The notes beneath the pieces were generated by a model. It was given only the letters and a program-made list of their open reading frames with translations. It was not told where the DNA came from and searched no databases. The position numbers were made by a program, and so were the translations under genes. 11,548 bases of DNA from Lachnospiraceae bacterium (GTDB taxonomy: Bacteria > Bacillota_A > Clostridia > Lachnospirales > Lachnospiraceae): NCBI GenBank assembly GCA_017523185.1, contig JAFWXB010000141.1:1-11548 (forward strand), in the 5' to 3' direction. This document shows, piece by piece, positions 1-5,836 of this stretch (its first letter is position 1; every line of letters starts with the position of its first letter).

Positions 1-156
1 ATATTATTTCTGAGTGCTGGTTTAATTGCGGTGTTGTTATATGGAGCATTGTTAAATTTATTTATAATTTTAATTATTGATATTGTATTATTTTTAATTA
101 TTTCAATAATATGGTCACATAAAAATATGGCAACTATATTAAAAGGAGAAAGCTGA
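1..156 (+). CDS. C-terminal fragment of a membrane permease (partial)
   Basis: The first reading frame is open from the window edge to a TGA at 154-156, giving the last 51 residues of a protein whose start lies outside the window. The fragment holds two hydrophobic stretches separated by a short Asn-containing turn, and ends in a basic/polar tail (SHKNMATILKGES). The stop overlaps the ATG of the ATPase gene (TGATG), so the two are translationally coupled. Integral-membrane partners of MacB/lactococcin-972-type ATPases end in the same way, with a last membrane helix and a short tail resembling 'ILKGE'. I infer that this is the permease partner of the following ATPase. The family cannot be proven from 51 residues. 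Confidence 0.7.
   Translation: MLFLSAGLIAVLLYGALLNLFIILIIDIVLFLIISIIWSHKNMATILKGES
143..148 (+). promoter_or_regulatory. Ribosome binding site of the ATPase gene
   Basis: AAGGAG lies 7 bases before the ATG at 156, inside the end of the permease gene. It fixes the ATPase start. Confidence 0.75.
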
Positions 157-791
157 TGGAGATTATAAAATTAAAAAATATTAATAAAAATTATGGCAAT
201 AATATAGTATTTGATAATTATAATTTAACTGTTAAAAAAGGTGAGTATATTTGTATTATGGGTAAAAGTGGTGCTGGTAAGTCAACATTATTAAACATTA
301 TTGGCTTATTGGAAGCATTTGATAGCGGAACTTTAGAAATATGCAATATAAATAATCCTAAAATTAATAGTAAAGTTGGTAGAGATTTATTACGATATCA
401 TATATCATATTTATTTCAAAACTATGGATTAATTGAAGAACATACAGTAGAAAAGAATATACTTATTGCTACTAAATACATGAAAGATAAGTCAAATATA
501 TCTGATAAAATAAGAGAAGTTTTATCAAATGTTGGTTTGGTAGGTTTTGAGAAAAAAAAGGTATATCAATTAAGTGGTGGAGAACAACAACGAGTTGCTC
601 TTGCAAAAATTATGATAAAGCCAAGTGAAATAATATTAGCAGATGAGCCTACTGGAAGTTTAGATTCAGAAAATAAGGAGTTGGTATTATCAATCATTGA
701 TTCTCTTCACAAGAAAGGAAAAACTATTGTTATGGTATCTCATGATGAAACAATTAAAAAATATGCTGAACGAATCGAAATCCTTAAATAA
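156..791 (+). CDS. ABC transporter ATPase, bacteriocin-export (lactococcin 972) type
   Basis: A 211-residue free-standing nucleotide-binding subunit that would power a separate permease at the cytoplasmic face of the membrane. All motifs are present: Walker A GKSGAGKST (36-44), Q-loop FQN (Gln88), signature LSGGE (139-143) followed by QQRVALAK, Walker B IILADEP (Asp163, Glu164), D-loop SLD (168-170) and the switch His196. The YLFQNYGLIE stretch, the EKNI segment and the short length match the LolD/MacB-like subfamily annotated as 'putative bacteriocin export ABC transporter, lactococcin 972 group'. The start has a good AAGGAG site and overlaps the permease stop. The last codons overlap the signal peptidase gene. 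Base composition is even more AT-rich than the genes from 1359 on. The ATPase call is certain; the bacteriocin substrate is inferred from family resemblance, and no bacteriocin gene is in view. Confidence 0.9.
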   Translation: MEIIKLKNINKNYGNNIVFDNYNLTVKKGEYICIMGKSGAGKSTLLNIIGLLEAFDSGTLEICNINNPKINSKVGRDLLRYHISYLFQNYGLIEEHTVEKNILIATKYMKDKSNISDKIREVLSNVGLVGFEKKKVYQLSGGEQQRVALAKIMIKPSEIILADEPTGSLDSENKELVLSIIDSLHKKGKTIVMVSHDETIKKYAERIEILK

Positions 792-1221
792 AATTATTTT
801 TATATTGATATTATTAATATCCATATGTATGGGGCTTGCATTCAATTATAATTATAAGATAATAATTGTTAGGGGCAACTCTATGCATCCATTTTTATCT
901 TCTGGGGATATTGTGATAATAAATAAACAATTAACGATTATCGAACAAGATGATATTATAGTTTTTAATAACGAAAATGAAACAAGTATAAAAAGAGTTA
1001 TTGCTTGTCCAGGAGATGATATTGTTATACAAGATGGTAGGATTTTTGTAAATGAAATAGAAATTAAGCCCTATACTTGTGATAGCACAAATAAAATATA
1101 TACATTAGATACAGAACAATATTTTGTTATAGGTGATAATTATTTAGAAAGCTACGATAGTAGAAATTATGGACCTATAAATAGCTCACAAATTATAGGA
1201 AAGGCAATTTTGGATAATTAA
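763..1221 (+). CDS. Signal peptidase I (type I leader peptidase), small form
   Basis: A membrane serine protease that removes signal peptides on the outer face of the membrane. From ATG 763 the protein has 152 residues: a short basic N-terminus, one membrane segment (about 9-27), then the catalytic domain. The catalytic Ser40 is in RGNSMHP, the general base Lys77 is in SIKRVIACPGD, and the closing box is GDNYLESYDSRNYGP, so all hallmark boxes are intact. The start is uncertain. TTG 727 has a good AGAAAGGA site 7 bases upstream, and TTG 697 is also in frame; ATG 763 gives the most typical N-terminus but would depend on coupling. Every choice overlaps the ATPase gene, by 29 bases for ATG 763. 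Since lactococcin-972-type bacteriocins carry Sec signal peptides, a dedicated peptidase beside this transporter fits processing of an exported peptide; that link is inference. Confidence 0.88.
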   Translation: MLNESKSLNKIIFILILLISICMGLAFNYNYKIIIVRGNSMHPFLSSGDIVIINKQLTIIEQDDIIVFNNENETSIKRVIACPGDDIVIQDGRIFVNEIEIKPYTCDSTNKIYTLDTEQYFVIGDNYLESYDSRNYGPINSSQIIGKAILDN

Positions 1222-1228
1222 AAATTTA

Positions 1229-1283
1229 AAACAATACTTTTTAAAAGATTCTATATTTTTGTAAGTCTAAGGGAGTATTGTTT
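1229..1283 (+). terminator. Hairpin after the signal peptidase gene, possible terminator
   Basis: AAACAATACT (1229-1238) is perfectly complementary to AGTATTGTTT (1274-1283). Three further T-G pairs (1239-1241 with 1271-1273) and one T-A pair extend the stem to about 14 bp, with a loop of about 27 bases. It begins 7 bases after the signal peptidase stop. No good T-run follows, so termination may be weak or factor-dependent. The right arm overlaps the -35 box of the candidate promoter for the next genes. Confidence 0.5.
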
Positions 1284-1306
1284 ATCTAAAAAGTAAATGC
1301 TAAAAA
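1278..1306 (+). promoter_or_regulatory. Candidate promoter for the 1359-3913 genes
   Basis: TTGTTT (1278-1283), a 17-base spacer, then TAAAAA (1301-1306) preceded by TGC, giving an extended -10 context. Both boxes match the sigma-A consensus at 4 of 6 bases. In DNA this AT-rich such matches arise often, so confidence is low. An alternative -10 is TATAAAAT at about 1309-1316, which lacks a convincing -35. Confidence 0.3.
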
Positions 1307-1358
1307 ATATATAAAATATTCTACTAAAAAATTTTTCTATAGTAGGAAGGAGAAAAAT

Positions 1359-1802
1359 TTGGATAAAGATAGAATAAAACTATTAAAATGGGTATCTAAA
1401 ACTACTATAATTAATGTTTTGCTTATGATAGTTTGTTTTGGTGGAATTCTGAGTATTATGCTTCATTCTTATGGAGGAGGAACAGATATTTCAGAAGATG
1501 TAATTGGAGAATGGGATTGCATACAGTTTTATAAAAACCAAAAATCATTTCAGGTTCCTGATTCACAGGAAGTTATTGTAGCAATAGAAAGCAACGGTAA
1601 AATAACACTCACAGGAAGTGCAAATGCAAGTATCTTTCGTGGAGCAACTAGAGAAGGGAATTATACCATAGAGGGTGGAAGTACCTTACTAGTAGATATG
1701 GGAGATGAAATGTGGACTTGCTCATGTGTGTTTACAAAAGATGGGCTATTGCGTATGACTATTTCGGAAGCTGAAGTGGTCTTATATCTTAAAGAAAGGT
1801 AG
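1359..1802 (+). CDS. Membrane-anchored small exported protein with a G-x-W beta domain
   Basis: A 147-residue protein that I do not recognise by name. Translation starts at TTG 1359, supported by GGAAGGAG at about 1345-1352. A basic N-terminus (MDKDRIKLLKWVSK) is followed by one membrane segment (about 16-34), a glycine-rich hinge (YGGGTD) and an outer domain of about 105 residues. That domain opens with DVIGEWDCIQFY and alternates hydrophobic and polar residues in a way that suggests a small all-beta, lipocalin-like fold. Cys54 and the CSC at about 122-124 are the only cysteines in the outer domain besides the hinge region's absence of any. The gene abuts the lipoprotein gene at 1803/1812, whose product has a similar G-x-W opening, so the two may be diverged paralogues. 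A role as accessory or sensing partner of the ABC exporter downstream is inferred from position only. Confidence 0.75.
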   Translation: MDKDRIKLLKWVSKTTIINVLLMIVCFGGILSIMLHSYGGGTDISEDVIGEWDCIQFYKNQKSFQVPDSQEVIVAIESNGKITLTGSANASIFRGATREGNYTIEGGSTLLVDMGDEMWTCSCVFTKDGLLRMTISEAEVVLYLKER

Positions 1803-1811
1803 GTGTTAGCT

Positions 1812-2231
1812 GTGAAAAAATGGAGAAAGATTTTAGCAGCAATGCTAAGTTTTGCAATGCTTTTTGCTTTAACAGCGTGTGGAACAGTAGATTTTAAAAC
1901 AGGTGTTCAAGGAACTTGGGCTATCTATCATTGGTATGAAAATGCGGAAAATGGAGAAGATGTTTTCTTGGATGATACAAATTTTTATACTGCTGTAGTA
2001 ACAGAAAATTCATTTACGGTTACAGCGGAAGATGATTCATTGGAAGGTGTTGGTGGTACATATGAATGGACAAAAGCAGATGAAGCTGAAGTAGTTATGA
2101 ATGATGGAACACGTTGTACCATGCGTATATCAGAAAACAGTAAAGAACATAATGAAATGGCTGTCTGGGATATTTATATTGTAGAAACAAATATGTATTA
2201 TTGTTTAGAAACAACAGGAGAAACTGAATAA
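1812..2231 (+). CDS. Small lipoprotein with a lipocalin-like G-x-W domain
   Basis: A 139-residue lipoprotein from GTG 1812, or 142 residues if the in-frame GTG 1803 is used. The later start is preferred because GGTAGG (1798-1803) lies 8 bases before it and it gives a normal signal peptide. Basic KKWRK is followed by a hydrophobic core and the lipobox ALTAC, with the lipidated cysteine at residue 23. The mature domain begins VQGTWAIYHWY and later shows a GGTYEW strand and MYYCLE near the end, a pattern like small lipocalin-type barrels. The opening resembles the outer domain of the preceding protein. The gene begins within 10 bases of the previous stop and ends 2 bases before the ABC exporter ATG, so the three are almost certainly one operon. 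Function unknown. Confidence 0.78.
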   Translation: MKKWRKILAAMLSFAMLFALTACGTVDFKTGVQGTWAIYHWYENAENGEDVFLDDTNFYTAVVTENSFTVTAEDDSLEGVGGTYEWTKADEAEVVMNDGTRCTMRISENSKEHNEMAVWDIYIVETNMYYCLETTGETE

Positions 2232-2233
2232 TT

Positions 2234-3913
2234 ATGCTGAAAAGATGTTTATCTAAGAGGAGAAAATTATTATTTCTATTATTACCGTTGCTAATTATTA
2301 GACCTGTCTTATCTTCTTGGATAGGCATCAAGGCAGGCGAGTTTTTTGATTTAGCTGTTTATGGAACGAATTTTAAGAAAGTAATATTGATTTTTGTAGT
2401 TATTTTTATCACATGGTTAATAAATTATTCATTAATTTTTTATTGGACAAAATTATTAAAAGCATTCCTTGTATCACGTTTTAGATTAGATACAAAGAAT
2501 GAGATGTTTCATAGTGTAATGAATGTTAGTGCTGATAATTTTAATACAATGGAACCGGGAGATTATATTGCAGCTTTTTCCAATGATATTACCTTACTTG
2601 AAGTAAGATATTTTCAATCAGTTTTGGAATTAATGGAATATATAATTACAATTGTGATTGTGGGTGGTGTATTTTTTACTTTAGATTCCGTTCTTGCAGG
2701 AACTGTAGCATTTTTTGGAGTTACAGGTTCTGTGATTTCTATTTTTCTTGCAAGATACACAAGAAAGATGAACGAAAAATTCATTAAAAGTTTTTATAAT
2801 TTTACGCAAGGAATAAAAGAGTTTTTCAGTTCCTTTAGAACAATTAAAAACTATAATATTACAAATCAAATGCAGGAACGCTTTCATAAAATGAATAAGG
2901 AAACAGAAGATAAAAAATATCAAGCTGACTTTGCATTAGAATTTGTAAATACAATTAGTGCAGCTTTTTCGGGTTTTCTTATGTTTTCTGTTATTGGAAT
3001 TGGATTGATTAAAGTTATGCAAGGCGATATTTCAATGGGTATTGTTATTACTGCCTATAATTTTGCATCCGATTTATCAACTCCACTTCAAAATTGCTTG
3101 CATAAAATAAATGAAATTCGTTCTGTTAAGACAATTGTTGATAAAATCAATTTGTTTAAGGAACGAGCATTAGATGAGGATAAGGAAAAAGATTCAAATG
3201 TAGAAATTGTTAAAGAGTGTAATCTTTCTTATCAAAATGTTTCATTTTCAATAGGGGAAAAAGTCGTTATATCAAATTTTTCATTTGTATTTGAAAAAGG
3301 GAAAAAATATTTGATAGTTGGAAAAAATGGAGCTGGAAAGAGTACCTTATTTAAATTATTAAAGAGAATGTATAGTGATTATGAAGGAAAAATTCTTATT
3401 GGTACAGAAGACATTGGCAAGATGTCATATGAAACTTTAGGAAGACATTCTTCTTATTTGAATGAAGATGTTAATGTATTTTCTGCGACTGTAAAAGAAA
3501 ACATTACACTTTATCGAGATGTTGATTTTGAATCATTGGAATATGCCATTAAAACAGCACAGGTTGAGGTAGATTTGAATCGTGAATTACGCGATAGTGG
3601 TTCTAATATTTCTAGTGGAGAAAAACGAAGAATTGAGATTGCAAGAACATTAGTACAAAATACACCTATCATTGTTTTTGATGAAGTTATTTCTACATTG
3701 GATATTGAAACAGCATATGAAATAGAAAAACTTGCATTATCTTTAGAATCAACCGTAATTTTTATTTCCCATAATTTTTCTGGAAAATTAGTTAGAGATT
3801 ATGATGAAATACTTTTAATTGATAAAGGGAATCTAATTGGGCATGGTACACATGATGAATTAATGAAGAAAAGTTCTATGTATCAGCATATTTGGGAAAT
3901 TAAAAATGGATAA
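2234..3913 (+). CDS. ABC exporter, fused permease-ATPase (half-transporter)
   Basis: A 559-residue single-chain exporter that would work as a homodimer in the cytoplasmic membrane, or pair with a partner outside the window. Membrane segments lie at about 12-30, 48-72, 133-152, 153-173, 240-260 and possibly 267-285, as in type IV exporters. The ATPase half starts near 328. It has Walker A GKNGAGKS (363-370), signature ISSGEKRR (459-466), Walker B PIIVFDEV (Asp483, Glu484), D-loop STLD (487-490) and switch His513. Two positions deviate: the Q-loop glutamine appears to be Glu411 (LNEDVNVFS), and the signature has Ser in place of the first Gly. No C39 peptidase domain is present, so any peptide cargo would need a separate protease. 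AGGAG at 2216-2220 lies 13 bases upstream of ATG 2234, with an in-frame stop just before. Substrate unknown. Confidence 0.92.
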   Translation: MLKRCLSKRRKLLFLLLPLLIIRPVLSSWIGIKAGEFFDLAVYGTNFKKVILIFVVIFITWLINYSLIFYWTKLLKAFLVSRFRLDTKNEMFHSVMNVSADNFNTMEPGDYIAAFSNDITLLEVRYFQSVLELMEYIITIVIVGGVFFTLDSVLAGTVAFFGVTGSVISIFLARYTRKMNEKFIKSFYNFTQGIKEFFSSFRTIKNYNITNQMQERFHKMNKETEDKKYQADFALEFVNTISAAFSGFLMFSVIGIGLIKVMQGDISMGIVITAYNFASDLSTPLQNCLHKINEIRSVKTIVDKINLFKERALDEDKEKDSNVEIVKECNLSYQNVSFSIGEKVVISNFSFVFEKGKKYLIVGKNGAGKSTLFKLLKRMYSDYEGKILIGTEDIGKMSYETLGRHSSYLNEDVNVFSATVKENITLYRDVDFESLEYAIKTAQVEVDLNRELRDSGSNISSGEKRRIEIARTLVQNTPIIVFDEVISTLDIETAYEIEKLALSLESTVIFISHNFSGKLVRDYDEILLIDKGNLIGHGTHDELMKKSSMYQHIWEIKNG

Positions 3914-3965
3914 GATTAAAAAAATATATTATAGAAAAGAGTTAGATAACAATAATGTTTATTAG
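3906..3965 (+). pseudogene. Small ORF cut by the insertion sequence (27 codons when restored)
   Basis: An ATG at 3906 overlaps the ABC exporter stop by 8 bases. It reads 19 residues (MDKIKKIYYRKELDNNNVY) before hitting a TAG made by the edge of the insertion sequence. If the element and one copy of its 13-bp repeat are removed, the frame runs on from 5741 (LWKEGYVH) to a TAG at 5764-5766, giving 27 codons. The peptide is basic at its start and has no signal sequence. No strong ribosome site precedes it, so translation would depend on coupling to the exporter gene. It may be a real small peptide gene, a degraded remnant, or chance in AT-rich DNA. Confidence 0.3.
3951..3963 (+). repeat. Left copy of 13-bp direct repeat flanking the insertion sequence
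   Basis: AATAATGTTTATT, repeated exactly at 5728-5740. Base matching stops on both sides of the 13 bases. The repeat is itself palindromic (AATAA-TGT-TTATT). It is the likely target-site duplication, although one or two terminal bases could belong to the element ends. Confidence 0.8.
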
Positions 3966-4018
3966 GTAATTGCGAAACTCACTAACGTTCGTTCGTAATC
4001 TTGATTAGAAACAAGGTG

Positions 4019-4041
4019 GAATTCGTGCAATGCACGAATTC
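4019..4041. repeat. Perfect 11-bp palindrome inside the left end of the IS
   Basis: GAATTCGTGCA (4019-4029) is followed by one base and its exact reverse complement (4031-4041). It lies about 55 bases inside the left end, beyond the transposase stop. It could act as a transcription block for incoming transcripts or as part of a transposition end structure. No T-run follows on the plus strand. Confidence 0.6.
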
Positions 4042-4092
4042 TCAGATGAAATGTGAATAACCAGAAATTTAGGCGTACTTTAATAAGACATG

Positions 4093-4115
4093 GAACTTAT
4101 GAAGTTGATAAGTTC
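4093..4115 (-). terminator. Hairpin at the transposase stop codon, weak terminator candidate
   Basis: GAACTTAT (4093-4100) pairs with ATAAGTTC (4108-4115) across a 7-base loop. In the transposase direction the hairpin begins inside the TAG stop. No clear T-run follows on that strand, so termination is uncertain. Confidence 0.3.
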
Positions 4116-5586
4116 TATGCGATGAGAGGTTTTATACTTCGAATGTACTCATGATGTTGAATTTTATCTGCGAGAACAACGGTGACTAATTGTGTGATTC
4201 CTGCAAGAATTAAATCAGCGTGAAGAGTTTTCTTGTTTTGTGTACGACGACCAGCCAGACATAGGTTTTCTTTGATATGGTTGATGTCACGTTCAACAGT
4301 AGTTCGGATTTTATATGTGTTATCCCATTCTTCCGTGCCACGAATAACTCCAGGGTGTGCACGAAGGGATTTTTCAGGATAAATATAAACCATACGACCA
4401 CATTTAGAAGTAGTGCATGGGTTTTCACAGAAGCATTGTCTGTGTGATTTTTGGGTGGATGTATCATAAACCCATTTCATTTTTGGACAGACGAACTTAA
4501 ATGTAGGCAGACCACTTCTTAAGTTTGATTTACTGCCTTCAGGTTTCATAGGAAGTGTTTCATCATGTGGACAGCAAGGAATACCATCTGCATTTATGGT
4601 GTAGTCAGGATTTTCAAGTCCAGCTCTTGCATTTAGAGGAATAAATGCTGTCTGAAAGTGTTTGTCTTTACCGAAGGTATCACCGGTAAGAAGGTCTTTG
4701 TAGAGTTCCACGGTATCAAAAGCAGCATCTCCAAGAAAAGTCTTTGGATTTAGTAGAGGATGCTTTTTAAAGAAATCCTTCAAAGTAGGAATAAGAAGTC
4801 TTGAGTCATGAACAGATTTATCTTCATGAGGAGAATCGGATTTTTTTCGGTTTTGATGTCATGTGCTTCGAAGAAATCTTTGTCATAAAAGGCAAGATGA
4901 CGGATGATACCAAGCCCATTGGTGACGATTCCGAATTTATAGGCATAACAGAAATGCCCATTGATATAGAGTTACTTAATTTCAGAATTCGTAGCAGCAT
5001 GGGAAGGCATGGAGCCATAGGCAATCTTATATGGGTCGTAAGATTCATCAAAACCTTTGGCTTTTGCATAAGCCTTAAGCTGTTTGATAATTCGGTTGGC
5101 GTATTTTGGATTATTTTCCGTAACAAAAGCTTCAATACCAGATGAATCGAAGATGGTCATATTTGCTTTTTCGGAATCAATTGCCTGACAGATAGGTTCT
5201 GTAAGGTCAACGAGGTTATGAAATACAACCTGAAGTTCTTTCAGAAAATCTTGTTTAAATCGGGTAATTTTGGAAGCATCAGGAACTTTGGTAAAACCAC
5301 AGAATTCGCGAAGTGGTTTGGAATAAGCAAGAAAGACCAATAGAAGTTCATCGGTTGGAATGGAAAAAATACGTTGAATAATCAAAGCCCATAAAAAGGC
5401 TTGTAAAGGGTATTTACGGGTTCTGCCCGTTGATGAATAGAAATGATTTCTAAAAGACAGAGGAATAATTTCATCCATGTTGATATGTTGTTCTAATAGA
5501 GAAAGAAATGCAGGTTTGTCATTTTCAAATTTATTTTGGCAATCTTTTAAAAAATCTGCCACAGAAAGCTGTTTATATGGTATCAT
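4115..5586 (-). pseudogene. Broken IS1182-like DDE transposase
   Basis: A transposase of about 490 residues if repaired. ATG 5584-5586 opens a DUF772-like N-terminal region (IIPLSFRNHFYSSTGRTRKY, then CGFTKVPDASKITRFKQDFL) and the first catalytic Asp in TIFDSSGIEAFV. The frame hits TAA at 4972-4974, where the family as I remember it has Gln before LYINGHFCYAFKFG; that sequence continues in the same frame, so this is a nonsense change. A second lesion is a shift at a run of seven A (plus-strand T4841-4847), after which the frame resumes as KSDSPHEDKSVHDSRLLIPT. The C-terminal part has the second Asp in FLGDAAFDT, a cysteine-rich segment (CFCENPCTTSKCGRM) and the final Glu in RTTVERDINHIKENL, ending LIA at 4118. 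The catalytic triad is present but split, so the element is probably immobile unless helped in trans. Confidence 0.85.
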
Positions 5587-5595
5587 AAGTATCAG

Positions 5596-5668
5596 AATAA
5601 CTCCTTTCTAGGTGGTTGGTTTATAGTTTTTGGCAACTCTATTATACCATATCTAGTGAGGAGTTATT
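5596..5668 (-). promoter_or_regulatory. Inverted repeat masking the transposase ribosome site
   Basis: AATAACTCCT (5596-5605) and AGGAGTTATT (5659-5668) are exact complements. After a 2x2 mismatch the pairing continues with CTAG (5608-5611 with 5653-5656). On the minus-strand transcript the 3' arm contains the transposase ribosome site AGAAAGGAG (complement of 5601-5609). The predicted transposase promoter lies in the loop between the arms. Confidence 0.6.
5641..5649 (-). promoter_or_regulatory. Extended -10 promoter of the transposase
   Basis: On the minus strand this reads TGGTATAAT, a perfect TATAAT with the TGn extension. No good -35 is visible 17 bases upstream, which is usual for extended -10 promoters. 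Transcription would begin near 5634, about 48 bases before the transposase ATG and inside the inverted-repeat loop. Confidence 0.6.
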
Positions 5669-5727
5669 TGTTTTTTAGGAAGAAAAAATGCCGTATTTAT
5701 GTGGCTTGTGGCGTTTCGCAAACGCCT

Positions 5728-5740
5728 AATAATGTTTATT
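5728..5740 (+). repeat. Right copy of 13-bp direct repeat flanking the insertion sequence
   Basis: Exact second copy of the palindromic 13-mer at 3951-3963, directly after the right terminal inverted repeat. Together the two copies support insertion by transposition with target duplication. Confidence 0.8.
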
Positions 5741-5836
5741 TATGGAAGGAGGGATACGTTCATTAGATTGAAGAAAGGAGATGATACGTTAGTCAAGAAC
5801 AATTTTTTAAAGTATTAAATAAAATGGAGGATACAT
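5741..5836 (+). other. Leader of the metallopeptidase gene with three GGAG-GATAC motifs
   Basis: Three ribosome-site-like motifs are each followed by GATAC: GGAGGGATACGTT (5748-5760), GGAGATGATACGTT (about 5777-5790) and GGAGGATACATAT (5826-5838). Only the third precedes a usable ATG, that of the metallopeptidase (GGAGG at 5826-5830, spacing 6). The second is followed by an open stretch reading VSQEQFFKVLNKMEDTYE, which ends in a TAA overlapping the metallopeptidase start but has no valid start codon in frame. These may be remnants of one or two small genes upstream of the protease. No convincing promoter is seen here. Confidence 0.4.

Larger units (their letters stand above)
3964..5727 (-). 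mobile_element. IS1182-like insertion sequence, about 1764 bp
   Basis: The element lies between two exact 13-bp direct repeats. Its ends form an imperfect inverted repeat: AGGTAATTGCGAAACTC at 3964-3980 against the complement of 5711-5727, AGGCGTTTGCGAAACGC, with 13 of 17 identical. It carries one transposase gene on the minus strand, broken by two lesions, an own promoter near the right end, and a hairpin region downstream of the transposase. Family placement rests on the transposase, which I recognise as the clostridial DDE type usually labelled IS1182-like. It separates the ABC exporter gene from the metallopeptidase gene, and its transposase reads against them, so it probably disrupts read-through between them. 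Confidence 0.85.

Noticed and set aside
1321..1345. Inverted repeat CTACTA/TAGTAG before the 1359 gene as an operator
   Set aside because: Only 6 bp with an AT-only centre, which is common by chance in this DNA, and no regulator gene is nearby.
2095..2331. Minus-strand open frame across the lipoprotein-exporter junction
   Set aside because: It is antisense to two well-supported genes and has no recognisable motif.
4801..5145. Forward-strand open frame of 114 codons inside the insertion sequence
   Set aside because: It is antisense to the broken transposase, has no known motif, and is explained as a shadow of the coding sequence on the other strand.
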